Source: an uncultured Clostridia bacterium (GTDB taxonomy: Bacteria; Bacillota; Clostridia; Lachnospirales; CAG-274). Taken from it: a stretch of 16,743 bases of DNA. The notes under the pieces were generated by a model. It was given only the letters and a program-made list of their open reading frames with translations. It searched no databases and was not told the DNA's origin. Shown piece by piece: positions 1 to 6,273 of the stretch (within the stretch, counting starts at the first letter, position 1; every line of letters begins with the position of its first letter). Made by a program: the position numbers and the translations under genes. Where the stretch lies: NCBI GenBank assembly GCA_947589405.1, contig CANQBT010000035.1, positions 1 through 16,743 of the forward strand, in the 5' to 3' direction.

Positions 1-680
1 TGGGTGCTGCCGCAGTAGCCGTAGTGGTTTCGTTTATACTCTTCAGGCTCATAAAGATAACGCACAAGCCTGTGAATCACATATGCATAAGCCTTCTGCT
101 TGTGTCATCGGTATATGTAATATGTGAGTTCTTAGGCTTTTCGGGAGTTATAGCTTCTGTTATATGCGGCATGATATTCTCATGCGAACGTGCAAAAGCC
201 GAAAGGTATCTAAAGATATTTGATAATGAAAATATGTATGAGCATTTCTGGGACTGCGTTGACGAGGTACTGAACAGCGTACTTTTTGTAATAATAGGCT
301 TCTGTTTCCTTATGATACCCGTTCCCGACGGCATATTCATAATAGGCATCATATCCGTTTCTTCCAGCATTATTGCAAGAGCAATAGGCATATTCGTACC
401 CGTTACCGTTATAAACAGCAAAAAACTGCCCGGAGGCTATTCCCTGCCCGAGTTCGTTTCTCTTATGACATGGAGTGCGCTCAAAGGCGGCCTTACATTG
501 GCGCTTGTGCTCTCTACGGCAGAATTTCTTGATACCGAAATATATGAGCTTCTATGTGCTTCGGCATTTTGCATAATATTCTTTACGGTAATAGTGCAGG
601 GGCTTACAACAAAGAAGGTATACAGACTTATAGAAAAACATAAGGCAATACGCATAAGAAGGGAGAGCGACAGGCTTTGA
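1..680 (+). CDS. CPA1-family Na+/H+ antiporter, C-terminal part (5' end outside window)
   Basis: Polytopic inner-membrane cation:proton antiporter of the NhaP/CPA1 family, which would exchange Na+ or K+ for H+ across the membrane. The frame is already open at position 3 (Gly-Ala-Ala-Val and onward), so the GTG at 24 is internal and the real start lies outside the window. About 226 residues are visible. They include several hydrophobic helices, the segment around 'FWDCVDEVLNSVLFVIIGF', which matches the family pattern Phe-Trp...Asn-Ser-x-x-Phe-x-x-x-Gly, and 'WSALKGGLTLALVLS', which matches the family's Trp-x-x-Leu-Arg/Lys-Gly helix. The protein ends in a short basic tail ('IEKHKAIRIRRESDRL') with no attached RCK domain. 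Its TGA stop (678-680) overlaps the TTG start of the next gene, so the two are translationally coupled. The family is clear. The transported ion cannot be told from this fragment. Confidence 0.88.
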   Translation, partial: GAAAVAVVVSFILFRLIKITHKPVNHICISLLLVSSVYVICEFLGFSGVIASVICGMIFSCERAKAERYLKIFDNENMYEHFWDCVDEVLNSVLFVIIGFCFLMIPVPDGIFIIGIISVSSSIIARAIGIFVPVTVINSKKLPGGYSLPEFVSLMTWSALKGGLTLALVLSTAEFLDTEIYELLCASAFCIIFFTVIVQGLTTKKVYRLIEKHKAIRIRRESDRL

Positions 681-2041
681 AAATAATAATAGTAGGTGCA
701 GGCTATTCCGGCAGCCTTCTTGCCGAGCAGCTTAGCGAACACGGCCACGACATATCAGTAATAGACAAAAGCAAGGAAGCCATAGACAATATAACAAACA
801 GATCCACCGTAAACGGCGTATTTGGCAGCGGAGCTTCACGCAGCGTCCTTATACAGGCAGGAGCGGAAATGGCGGATATACTTATATCCATGACCTCTAA
901 TGACGAAACAAATCTCCTTGTGTGTCAGCTTGCCAAAAGCATCGGCACACGCCGTGTAGTTGCCTGTCTGAGACGCTCCGAGCTTATGGACGATGCAGAC
1001 TACATAAAAGAGAAGTTTTCAATAGATCATATACTCTGTCCTCAGAGAATACTTGCTGAAATGGTCACAAGGCAGATATATTTTCCCTCTACCAACAGAG
1101 TGCTTGCGCTCTATGACGAAAGAGTTCTCCTTGCGGAAATAACAATAGGAAAAGGCAGCATATTCGAGGGCAAAAGAATTAAGGAGCTTAAACCCTCTCT
1201 TGATATAGAGTTCCTTGTAGTTGCCGTATCCAGAAACGGTAGTGCGACCGTTCCCAACGGCAGCTTTGTACTGAAGGAAGGCGATGTTGTATGTATAGTG
1301 ACCCACAACAAGGAAATGATGAATCTCCTTTCCGATATGAGCCTTATTACAAAGCCTGTTAAAAAGGTCATGATAGTAGGCGGCGGAGAAACAGGACTTA
1401 TAGTTGCACAGCATCTGAGCAAGCTTAAGCTGGATATTAAAATAATAGAAAACGACAGGAAAAGATGTGAAGAGCTTTACGAGCTTGTGCCTAAGGCAAA
1501 AACCATATACGGAAGCGGTGAGGATATAAAGCTTCTTGAAGAAGAGAAAATATCGGGAACAGACGCCTTCATATGCCTTACAAACAACGATGAGCTTAAT
1601 CTCCTTGCTTCACTTATCGCTTTGTCAAAGGGCATAAGGAATATAATACTCAAAATAAGAAAGGCTTCATACGAAAAGGTATTAAGACAGGTGACAATAA
1701 GCGTATCTCTTTCTGAGGACGTTCTTCTTGCAGCAAGGATAATGGACTATGTACAGTCCATAAAGAACCTTAACAGCACCGAAGCAGGCATAAGCAGATA
1801 TTTCCAGCTGGCAGGCGGTCTTGTAATGGTAAGCAGGCTTGCAATAACATCGGGCTTTGCCAAAACGGATATACCCCTTACGTCACTAAAAATCAAAAAA
1901 GGCGTCATAATTGCAGCTATAATAAGAAATAGCGATATGATAATACCCAATGGCAATGACGTGCTCAAAAACGGCGACAATATAATATTGTTTGCCGATA
2001 GGACTTATAATTTCTCAAAGGCTTCGGATATATTGGAGTAG
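677..2041 (+). CDS. trkA: TrkA-like RCK protein (NAD-binding regulator of ion transport)
   Basis: Cytoplasmic gating subunit of 454 residues, the normal TrkA length. It has two tandem modules. The first is a Rossmann RCK-N domain (residues 1-130; GAGYSG at 7-12; Asp30 at the end of strand 2, typical for NAD(H) ribose binding) followed by an RCK-C domain (about 144-220). The second is RCK-N (about 229-336; GGGETG at 235-240; acidic Glu258) followed by RCK-C (about 372-453). In known systems TrkA binds NAD(H) or adenine nucleotides and controls the TrkH/KtrB K+ channel. No TrkH gene is present here: the gene starts inside the stop of the antiporter gene and is followed by a convergent gene. It may therefore regulate the antiporter, or a TrkH encoded elsewhere. 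The TTG start is supported by the purine-rich AGAAGGGAG about 10 nt upstream and by the Met-Lys-Ile-Ile-Ile-Val-Gly beginning typical of TrkA. Family assignment is secure; partner assignment is inference. Confidence 0.92.
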   Translation: MKIIIVGAGYSGSLLAEQLSEHGHDISVIDKSKEAIDNITNRSTVNGVFGSGASRSVLIQAGAEMADILISMTSNDETNLLVCQLAKSIGTRRVVACLRRSELMDDADYIKEKFSIDHILCPQRILAEMVTRQIYFPSTNRVLALYDERVLLAEITIGKGSIFEGKRIKELKPSLDIEFLVVAVSRNGSATVPNGSFVLKEGDVVCIVTHNKEMMNLLSDMSLITKPVKKVMIVGGGETGLIVAQHLSKLKLDIKIIENDRKRCEELYELVPKAKTIYGSGEDIKLLEEEKISGTDAFICLTNNDELNLLASLIALSKGIRNIILKIRKASYEKVLRQVTISVSLSEDVLLAARIMDYVQSIKNLNSTEAGISRYFQLAGGLVMVSRLAITSGFAKTDIPLTSLKIKKGVIIAAIIRNSDMIIPNGNDVLKNGDNIILFADRTYNFSKASDILE

Positions 2042-2112
2042 TTCGTTATAATTACTTATAAAACACAACTTATCATTGTACCAAAAGAGGCTTGCACTAA
2101 GCCCTAAACTTA

Positions 2113-2144
2113 AAAGGAGTTGTTCATAATTGAACAACTCCTTT
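2113..2144. repeat. Left 32-bp palindrome (copy 1)
   Basis: A perfect 14-bp inverted repeat, AAAGGAGTTGTTCA (2113-2126) and its complement (2131-2144), with a TAAT loop. It is followed by TTT then GAGCG on the + strand, and by TTTTAAG on the - strand, so it could act as a weak terminator in either direction. The same sequence recurs at 2384-2415. Confidence 0.9.
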
Positions 2145-2145
2145 G

Positions 2146-2170
2146 AGCGTGTCGATAAAATCGACACGCT
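2146..2170. repeat. Hairpin with 11-bp perfect stem
   Basis: AGCGTGTCGAT (2146-2156) pairs with ATCGACACGCT (2160-2170) around an AAA loop. It lies one base after the left palindrome. Its core, GTCGAT...ATCGAC, has a counterpart (GTCGAA...TTCGAC) next to the right palindrome at the same 6-nt distance. Confidence 0.85.
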
Positions 2171-2200
2171 TGAAAGAAATGCCTAAAGACATTTCTTTCA
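2171..2200. repeat. Hairpin with 11-bp perfect stem
   Basis: TGAAAGAAATG (2171-2181) pairs with CATTTCTTTCA (2190-2200) across an 8-nt loop. It directly abuts the preceding hairpin with no spacer. Confidence 0.85.
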
Positions 2201-2213
2201 GTTAGCTAAGGTA

Positions 2214-2270
2214 GGGACCAGCCGTGTTTACTGATATTTTGGCAAGTGTGCAAAATATCAGTAAAGTCCC
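2214..2270. repeat. Central hairpin with 15-bp perfect stem and outer clamp
   Basis: TTTACTGATATTTTG (2227-2241) pairs perfectly with CAAAATATCAGTAAA (2251-2265) around a 9-nt loop (2242-2250). An outer clamp, GGGAC (2214-2218) with GTCCC (2266-2270), closes the same arm, leaving an 8-nt one-sided bulge (2219-2226). There is no T-run after it, so it is not a simple terminator. Confidence 0.85.
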
Positions 2271-2277
2271 TGTCCTC

Positions 2278-2341
2278 GAAGGAAGTGAATTCCTTCTGCG
2301 GATTAAAGTCTGCGACGCTTTTTGCAAGTCGTTCACTTTAA
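2278..2341. repeat. Two further hairpins
   Basis: First stem: GAAGGAA (2278-2284) with TTCCTTC (2290-2296), 5-nt loop. Second: TTAAAGT (2303-2309) with ACTTTAA (2335-2341), enclosing an inner CGAC (2313-2316)/GTCG (2328-2331) stem. They are weaker than the neighbouring hairpins but continue the same chain. Confidence 0.6.
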
Positions 2342-2355
2342 CAATTTATATTTTA

Positions 2356-2377
2356 GTCGAATTTTACTTTTTTCGAC
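2356..2377. repeat. Hairpin GTCGAA/TTCGAC, mirror partner of the left one
   Basis: GTCGAA (2356-2361) pairs with TTCGAC (2372-2377). It ends 6 nt before the right palindrome, as its left counterpart begins 6 nt after the left palindrome. Read on the minus strand it shares GTCGA...TAAAAT...CGAC with the left hairpin. Confidence 0.7.
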
Positions 2378-2383
2378 AGTTTG

Positions 2384-2417
2384 AAAGGAGTTGTTCGTAA
2401 TTGAACAACTCCTTTTT
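2384..2417. terminator. Right palindrome (copy 2), probable terminator
   Basis: AAAGGAGTTGTTC (2384-2396) pairs with its complement (2403-2415). A TTTTT run (2413-2417) closes the arm, so it fits a factor-independent terminator for + strand transcripts coming from the TrkA-like gene. For pheT transcripts (-) the hairpin starts about 60 nt after the stop codon, but the T-run there is only TTT, so it would be weak. It is one mismatch away from the palindrome at 2113-2144. Confidence 0.6.
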
Positions 2418-2476
2418 GAATGTGATTTTTTGTTTATTGAGCTTATTTTGTCACTTTGCCCTCCGACTCATATCCC

Positions 2477-4882
2477 TTATTTCTGGCTTCTGAGCTGTGC
2501 GTCAAGCTTATTCTCAAGCTCGTCAAGTATTTTCTTTACAGGAGAATTTACCTCGTCATCTGTAAGGGTCCTGTCCTCTGCTCTGAAGGAAATATTGTAG
2601 GCTACGGACTTATATCCCTCAGGTATCTGCTTTCCTCTGAATACATCGAAAAGCTGTATGCTTTCAAGAAGCTTTCCGCCCTTAGCCCTTATAATATCCT
2701 CAATATCCTTTACAATAACGCTTTCCTTTACAAGAAGAGCAATATCTCTTGTAGTGGCAGGATATTTAGGCAACGCCTTGTATTCTCTTTCAAATGTAGC
2801 ATATTCTGCAAGCTTTTCAAAGTTTATAACCGCTATATATGCCTTTGTGCCAATGCTGTAGGCAGAGGCAACAGATGGGTGTATCTCGCCTACATAGCCT
2901 ATGCTTTCACCGTCAAGGGCAATATCTGCCAGTCTGCCCGGATGCATAAACGGAATATCGTTCTTTGGAGAATACTCTATCTTATCTCTTATACCCAGTA
3001 CGGTAAACAGTTCTTCCGTAACGCCCTTTATGCCATAGAAATCTATCTTGCCGTACATTCCTATTGTAAGCATGCGTATTTCGTCAGGCAGCTCTGTAAG
3101 AGGAATGGTTTTTGGCATATATACCTTTCCTATTTCAAAGAGATAGGCGCTTTCATTTCTTCTGTTGAAGTTGGTTGAAAGTGAATTGAGCATACCGTTT
3201 AACGTAACTGTTCTCATTATGCTGAAATCCTCACCTAAAGGATTTGATATAGTAACGGTATTCCTCAGAGGACTGTCATCAGGTATATTCAGCTTGTCAA
3301 ATACCTTTGGTGATTCAAAGCTAAAGCACTTTGCTTCACTTATGCCAAGACTGAGCATTGTGTCAATGACCTTGTCCTCTACTATCTGTGAGTGTGATTT
3401 CTTGCCTACTGTAGGAGTACCTGCGGCAAGAGTGGTTTCAATATTGTCATAGCCGTAGAATCTGGCTATCTCCTCCGCAAGATCGGCTTCTGACACAAGA
3501 TCGGGTCTGAATGTAGGTATTTTAGCTGTCTTGCCGTCTGCCTCTACCTCCACGAGCTTAAAGAGATCTATCATTTCCTGCTCTGAAAGCTTTGTGCCTA
3601 AAAGTGCGTTTATGCTCTCTGTGGAGTAATCTACGCTCCAGCTCTCTCTCTTGTTGGGATAGCAGTCTACCATACCCTTGCATACCTCTCCGCAGCCCAG
3701 CATTTCTACAAGCTGAACGGCTCTGTTTACCGCATCAAGAGGAAGATTTGGGTCAAGACCCTTTTCGTACTTGGCGGAAGCGTCTGTCCTTAAGCCTACC
3801 TTCTTTGCTGTAATTCTTACACTAGGACCATTGAAATTGGCAGACTCGAAAAGTATCGCTCTTGCGCCCTCTGTTATCTTGGAGTTTTCACCGCCCATTA
3901 CGCCTGCAATGGCAACTGCCTTGTTGCAGTCTGAAATAACAAGCATAGATGGATCCAGATTTCTTTCCTGTCCGTCAAGGGTAGTTATCTTTTCACCCTC
4001 TTTGGCATTCCTTACTATTATCTTATGTTCGTCTATAGTGTCAATATCAAAGGCGTGCATAGGCTGACCCATTTCAAGCATTACATAGTTTGTAATATCA
4101 ACTATGTTGTTTATAGGCCTTACGCCCGAAGCCGTAAGTCTGTGTCTTAACCACAGAGGTGATGGACCTATCTTTACATTCTTGACTGCTCTTGCGATAT
4201 ATCTTGGACAAAGCTCGGGATTCTGTATCTCTACCTTTATCATATCCTCTGTGTTTTCATCGCCCTTTTCCTCTACCTTTATTTCAGGATATTTAAAGGG
4301 CTTTCTGTAGGTAGCGGCAGCCTCTCTTGCAAGACCTACTATACTGAAGCAGTCGGGTCTGTTAGATGTTATTTCAAACTCCACAACATCATCTTCCATT
4401 TCAAGAAGCTTCTTTACATCAGCGCCTAAAGGCACCTCCTCCTTGAAAATATAAATGCCGTAGTCGGGAGCTTCGGGATAGTCGTTTGTAGTAAAGCCAA
4501 GCTCTTCTATAGAGCACATCATGCCATTTGATTCAATACCTCTGAGCTTACCCTTCTTTATTTTCTCAAGACCTGTGCCATGATACACAGTTGCGCCTAC
4601 AAGAGCAACGGGAACGATAGCGCCTACATAGAGATTAGGTGCGCCTGTTACTATCTGCAAAGGCTCGCCGCTGCCTATATCCACCTTAGTGACTACAAGC
4701 TTATCTGCATCGGGGTGCTTTTCTATTTCAAGTACCTTGCCTGTTACAACATTTGTAATATCCTTAGCAAGAGATGTTACAGACTCTACCTTAGAGCCTG
4801 AAAGTGTTATCTTATCTATAAAATCCTGAGTAGTTGCATCTATATCCACATACTCGGATAACCATTTCATGGGTAAATCCAT
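2477..4882 (-). CDS. pheT: Phenylalanyl-tRNA synthetase beta subunit
   Basis: Beta chain of the cytoplasmic (alpha-beta)2 enzyme that charges tRNA-Phe. Its 801 residues match the normal bacterial length. Domain order follows the family: an N-terminal start like 'MKWLSEYVDI', a tRNA-binding OB-fold (about 44-155, with 'EKHPDADKL' and 'QIVTGAPN'), the B3/4 editing domain, the B5 domain, a catalytic-like core, and a C-terminal FDX-ACB anticodon-binding domain (about 708-800; 'YPATTRDIALLV', 'FRAEDRTLTDDEV'). The start at 4882 has AAGGAGG (4891-4897) 8 nt upstream; the internal ATG 12 nt later is less well placed. The stop of pheS lies 13 nt upstream, so the two subunits are co-transcribed under the T-box leader. 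No truncation or frameshift is seen. Confidence 0.97.
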   Translation of the reverse strand: MDLPMKWLSEYVDIDATTQDFIDKITLSGSKVESVTSLAKDITNVVTGKVLEIEKHPDADKLVVTKVDIGSGEPLQIVTGAPNLYVGAIVPVALVGATVYHGTGLEKIKKGKLRGIESNGMMCSIEELGFTTNDYPEAPDYGIYIFKEEVPLGADVKKLLEMEDDVVEFEITSNRPDCFSIVGLAREAAATYRKPFKYPEIKVEEKGDENTEDMIKVEIQNPELCPRYIARAVKNVKIGPSPLWLRHRLTASGVRPINNIVDITNYVMLEMGQPMHAFDIDTIDEHKIIVRNAKEGEKITTLDGQERNLDPSMLVISDCNKAVAIAGVMGGENSKITEGARAILFESANFNGPSVRITAKKVGLRTDASAKYEKGLDPNLPLDAVNRAVQLVEMLGCGEVCKGMVDCYPNKRESWSVDYSTESINALLGTKLSEQEMIDLFKLVEVEADGKTAKIPTFRPDLVSEADLAEEIARFYGYDNIETTLAAGTPTVGKKSHSQIVEDKVIDTMLSLGISEAKCFSFESPKVFDKLNIPDDSPLRNTVTISNPLGEDFSIMRTVTLNGMLNSLSTNFNRRNESAYLFEIGKVYMPKTIPLTELPDEIRMLTIGMYGKIDFYGIKGVTEELFTVLGIRDKIEYSPKNDIPFMHPGRLADIALDGESIGYVGEIHPSVASAYSIGTKAYIAVINFEKLAEYATFEREYKALPKYPATTRDIALLVKESVIVKDIEDIIRAKGGKLLESIQLFDVFRGKQIPEGYKSVAYNISFRAEDRTLTDDEVNSPVKKILDELENKLDAQLRSQK

Positions 4883-4895
4883 TATATAATCCTCC

Positions 4896-5921
4896 TTAGA
4901 ACTGCTTTAAAAATCTTATATCGTTTTCAAACAACAATCTCAGGTCTGAAATAGCATATTTCTGCATAGCTACTCTTTCAAGACCCATACCAAAGGCAAA
5001 GCCTGAATATACCTTAGGGTCTATACCGCACATTTCAAGTACCTTAGGGTGGACCATACCGCAGCCCAGCACCTCTATCCAACCGCTGTCCTTACATACA
5101 CGGCAGCCCTTGCCGCCGCAGGCAAAGCATGAAGCGTCCATTTCTGCGCTTGGCTCTGTAAATGGGAAATGATGAGGTCTGAAACGAACCTTCGTATCCT
5201 CGCCGAAAAGACCCTTTGCAAATTCTGCAAGTGCGCCCTTAAGGTCCCCCATAGTTATGCCCTTGTCTATTACAAGACCTTCAAGCTGATGGAAAATAGG
5301 AGAGTGTGTTGCATCTACCTCGTCTGCTCTGTATACTCTTCCCGGAGCTATTATTCTTATAGGCGGCTTCTTGTTCTCCATAACTCTTACCTGCATGGGA
5401 GATGTCTGAGTCCTCAGAAGGAAATCGCCTATGCCGTTTACATAAAAGGTATCCTGCTCATCTCTTGCAGGGTGATCCTTTGGTATATTAAGGGCTTCAA
5501 AGTTGTAATAAGCAGTTTCCACTTCGGGTCCCTCTGCTATTTCGTAGCCCATGCCTATAAATATATTCTTTATATTGTCTATTACCTGAGTCATAGGATG
5601 TCTGTGACCAAGCTCTGTTACATTGCCGGGCATTGTAACGTCTATAGTCTCCGCTCTGAGCTTAGCCTCCTGTGCCTTTGCCGCAAGGGTTGACTTCATG
5701 GACTCCAGCTTGCCTTCAATATCCGCTCTTACCTCGTTTGCAAGCTGACCTATAACAGGTCTTTCCTCTTTGGAAAGTCCGCCCATACCCTTAAGTATGC
5801 CTGTAAGCTCACCCTTCTTGCCCAGGAATTCAACTCTTAATTCCTCCAATGTCTTAAGGTCTGAGGCTTCATTCAGCTTCTGAATGGCCTTATCCCTTAT
5901 CTGAGATAATTTCTCTTTCAT
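4896..5921 (-). CDS. pheS: Phenylalanyl-tRNA synthetase alpha subunit
   Basis: Catalytic alpha chain (341 residues) that activates phenylalanine with ATP and transfers it to tRNA-Phe. An N-terminal coiled-coil arm (about 1-90) precedes the class II core. Motif 1 is near 106-135, motif 2 at 194-215 (GRVYRADEVDATHSPIFHQ) and motif 3 at 307-319 (GFAFGMGLERVAM). 'FRPHHFPFTEPSAE' (247-260) belongs to the active site. Cys265, Cys268, Cys273 and Cys276 form a C-x2-C-x4-C-x2-C group, as in B. subtilis-type PheS, possibly a metal knuckle. The ATG at 5919-5921 has GAAAGGAG 7 nt upstream. It is the first gene after the T-box leader and is followed closely by pheT. Confidence 0.97.
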   Translation of the reverse strand: MKEKLSQIRDKAIQKLNEASDLKTLEELRVEFLGKKGELTGILKGMGGLSKEERPVIGQLANEVRADIEGKLESMKSTLAAKAQEAKLRAETIDVTMPGNVTELGHRHPMTQVIDNIKNIFIGMGYEIAEGPEVETAYYNFEALNIPKDHPARDEQDTFYVNGIGDFLLRTQTSPMQVRVMENKKPPIRIIAPGRVYRADEVDATHSPIFHQLEGLVIDKGITMGDLKGALAEFAKGLFGEDTKVRFRPHHFPFTEPSAEMDASCFACGGKGCRVCKDSGWIEVLGCGMVHPKVLEMCGIDPKVYSGFAFGMGLERVAMQKYAISDLRLLFENDIRFLKQF

Positions 5922-5948
5922 TTTTAAACTCCTTTCAATTACCGCAAT

Positions 5949-5973
5949 AAAAAAATCCCTTTATCAAAAGGGA
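5949..5973 (-). terminator. T-box attenuator (terminator hairpin)
   Basis: On the minus strand TCCCTTT and AAAGGGA form a 7-bp stem with a 4-nt loop, followed by seven T. The 5' arm overlaps the CGTCCC segment (5970-5975) that the antiterminator needs, so the two folds exclude each other. It ends about 27 nt before the pheS start codon. Confidence 0.85.
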
Positions 5974-6188
5974 CGACAAATAACCGTGGTACCACCCAAA
6001 TTCCTGAAATACAGGCACTCATTATGAGGAATAACGACCTCGACCGAGCCTTCCTACTTACGGTTCAGAAAGCCAACTCCGATGGGAACTTCAATACAGC
6101 TTTATTTAAAGACTGCTTACAGCCAACGACAGTCTATCTCTGTTAAAACCGCTGTACCTACTTTCATCTTCACAGTTATTAACGCTGT
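5949..6188 (-). promoter_or_regulatory. T-box leader controlling pheST (senses uncharged tRNA-Phe)
   Basis: Transcribed riboswitch that reads uncharged tRNA-Phe and lets transcription continue into pheST. The T-box core TGGGTGGTACCACGG lies at 5998-5984 on the minus strand. In the antiterminator GGG (5997-5995) would pair with CCC and ACG (5987-5985) with CGT of CGTCCC (5975-5970). Upstream elements fit stem I: an AGTA-containing segment near the 5' end, then 'CAGAGATAGACTG', 'GGCTGTAAG', and a probable specifier TTC (6088-6086) within GAAGTTCCC. TTC is a phenylalanine codon, which fits the downstream genes. The T-box class is secure; the exact specifier register is less so because stem I was not folded by computation. 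Confidence 0.93.
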
Positions 6189-6193
6189 CTAAT

Positions 6194-6222
6194 AGTATAA
6201 CAATTCAGAATAATAATGTCAA
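6194..6222 (-). promoter_or_regulatory. Promoter of the pheST leader
   Basis: Minus-strand TTGACA (6222-6217) and TATACT (6199-6194) are separated by exactly 17 nt, a near-consensus sigma-A promoter. It places the transcript start near 6187, just ahead of the T-box leader. Confidence 0.88.
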
Positions 6223-6273
6223 GAGTTTTGGCATAAATTATATATATTAGAACTTATAATCGGGGGTTATATA

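Larger units (their letters stand above)
2113..2415. mobile_element. Candidate MITE-like or structured element bounded by matching palindromes
   Basis: Non-coding 303-bp block. Each end carries the same pair of elements in mirror order. Reading inward from the left there is a 32-bp palindrome (2113-2144), a 6-nt spacer, then a GTCGA...TCGAC hairpin (2151-2165). Reading inward from the right on the other strand there is a 32-bp palindrome (2415-2384), a 6-nt spacer, then a GTCGAA...TTCGAC hairpin (2377-2356). The two palindromes differ at 1 of 32 positions (A2126 versus G2397). The interior holds four more hairpins. This symmetry is what a small non-autonomous element with compound terminal inverted repeats would show, or a conserved structured RNA or intergenic repeat family. 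I see no transposase, no clear target-site duplication, and cannot tell copy number from one window. Alternative: two duplicated terminator palindromes flanking unrelated hairpins. Confidence 0.45.
2042..2476. other. Gene-free convergent spacer filled with perfect hairpins
   Basis: These 435 bp separate the 3' ends of the TrkA-like gene (+) and pheT (-). I find no plausible coding frame with a ribosome binding site. Positions 2042-2112 are AT-rich with only a weak 5-bp stem (GGCTT 2089-2093 with AAGCC 2099-2103). Positions 2113-2415 are an almost continuous chain of inverted repeats, described separately. Positions 2416-2476 show nothing further. Confidence 0.9.

Noticed and set aside
2113..2415. 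CRISPR array
   Set aside because: There are several different hairpins and only two copies of one palindrome, with no regular repeat-spacer period and no cas gene.
2456..3178. Open frame of about 240 codons on the + strand inside pheT
   Set aside because: It lies wholly within a certain gene on the other strand, is rich in Tyr, Cys and Ser in no recognisable pattern, and has no ribosome site. It follows from codon bias in pheT.
6255..6260. TATAAT as the asnB -10 box
   Set aside because: It would start the transcript after the ribosome site and has no -35 box at a usable distance.
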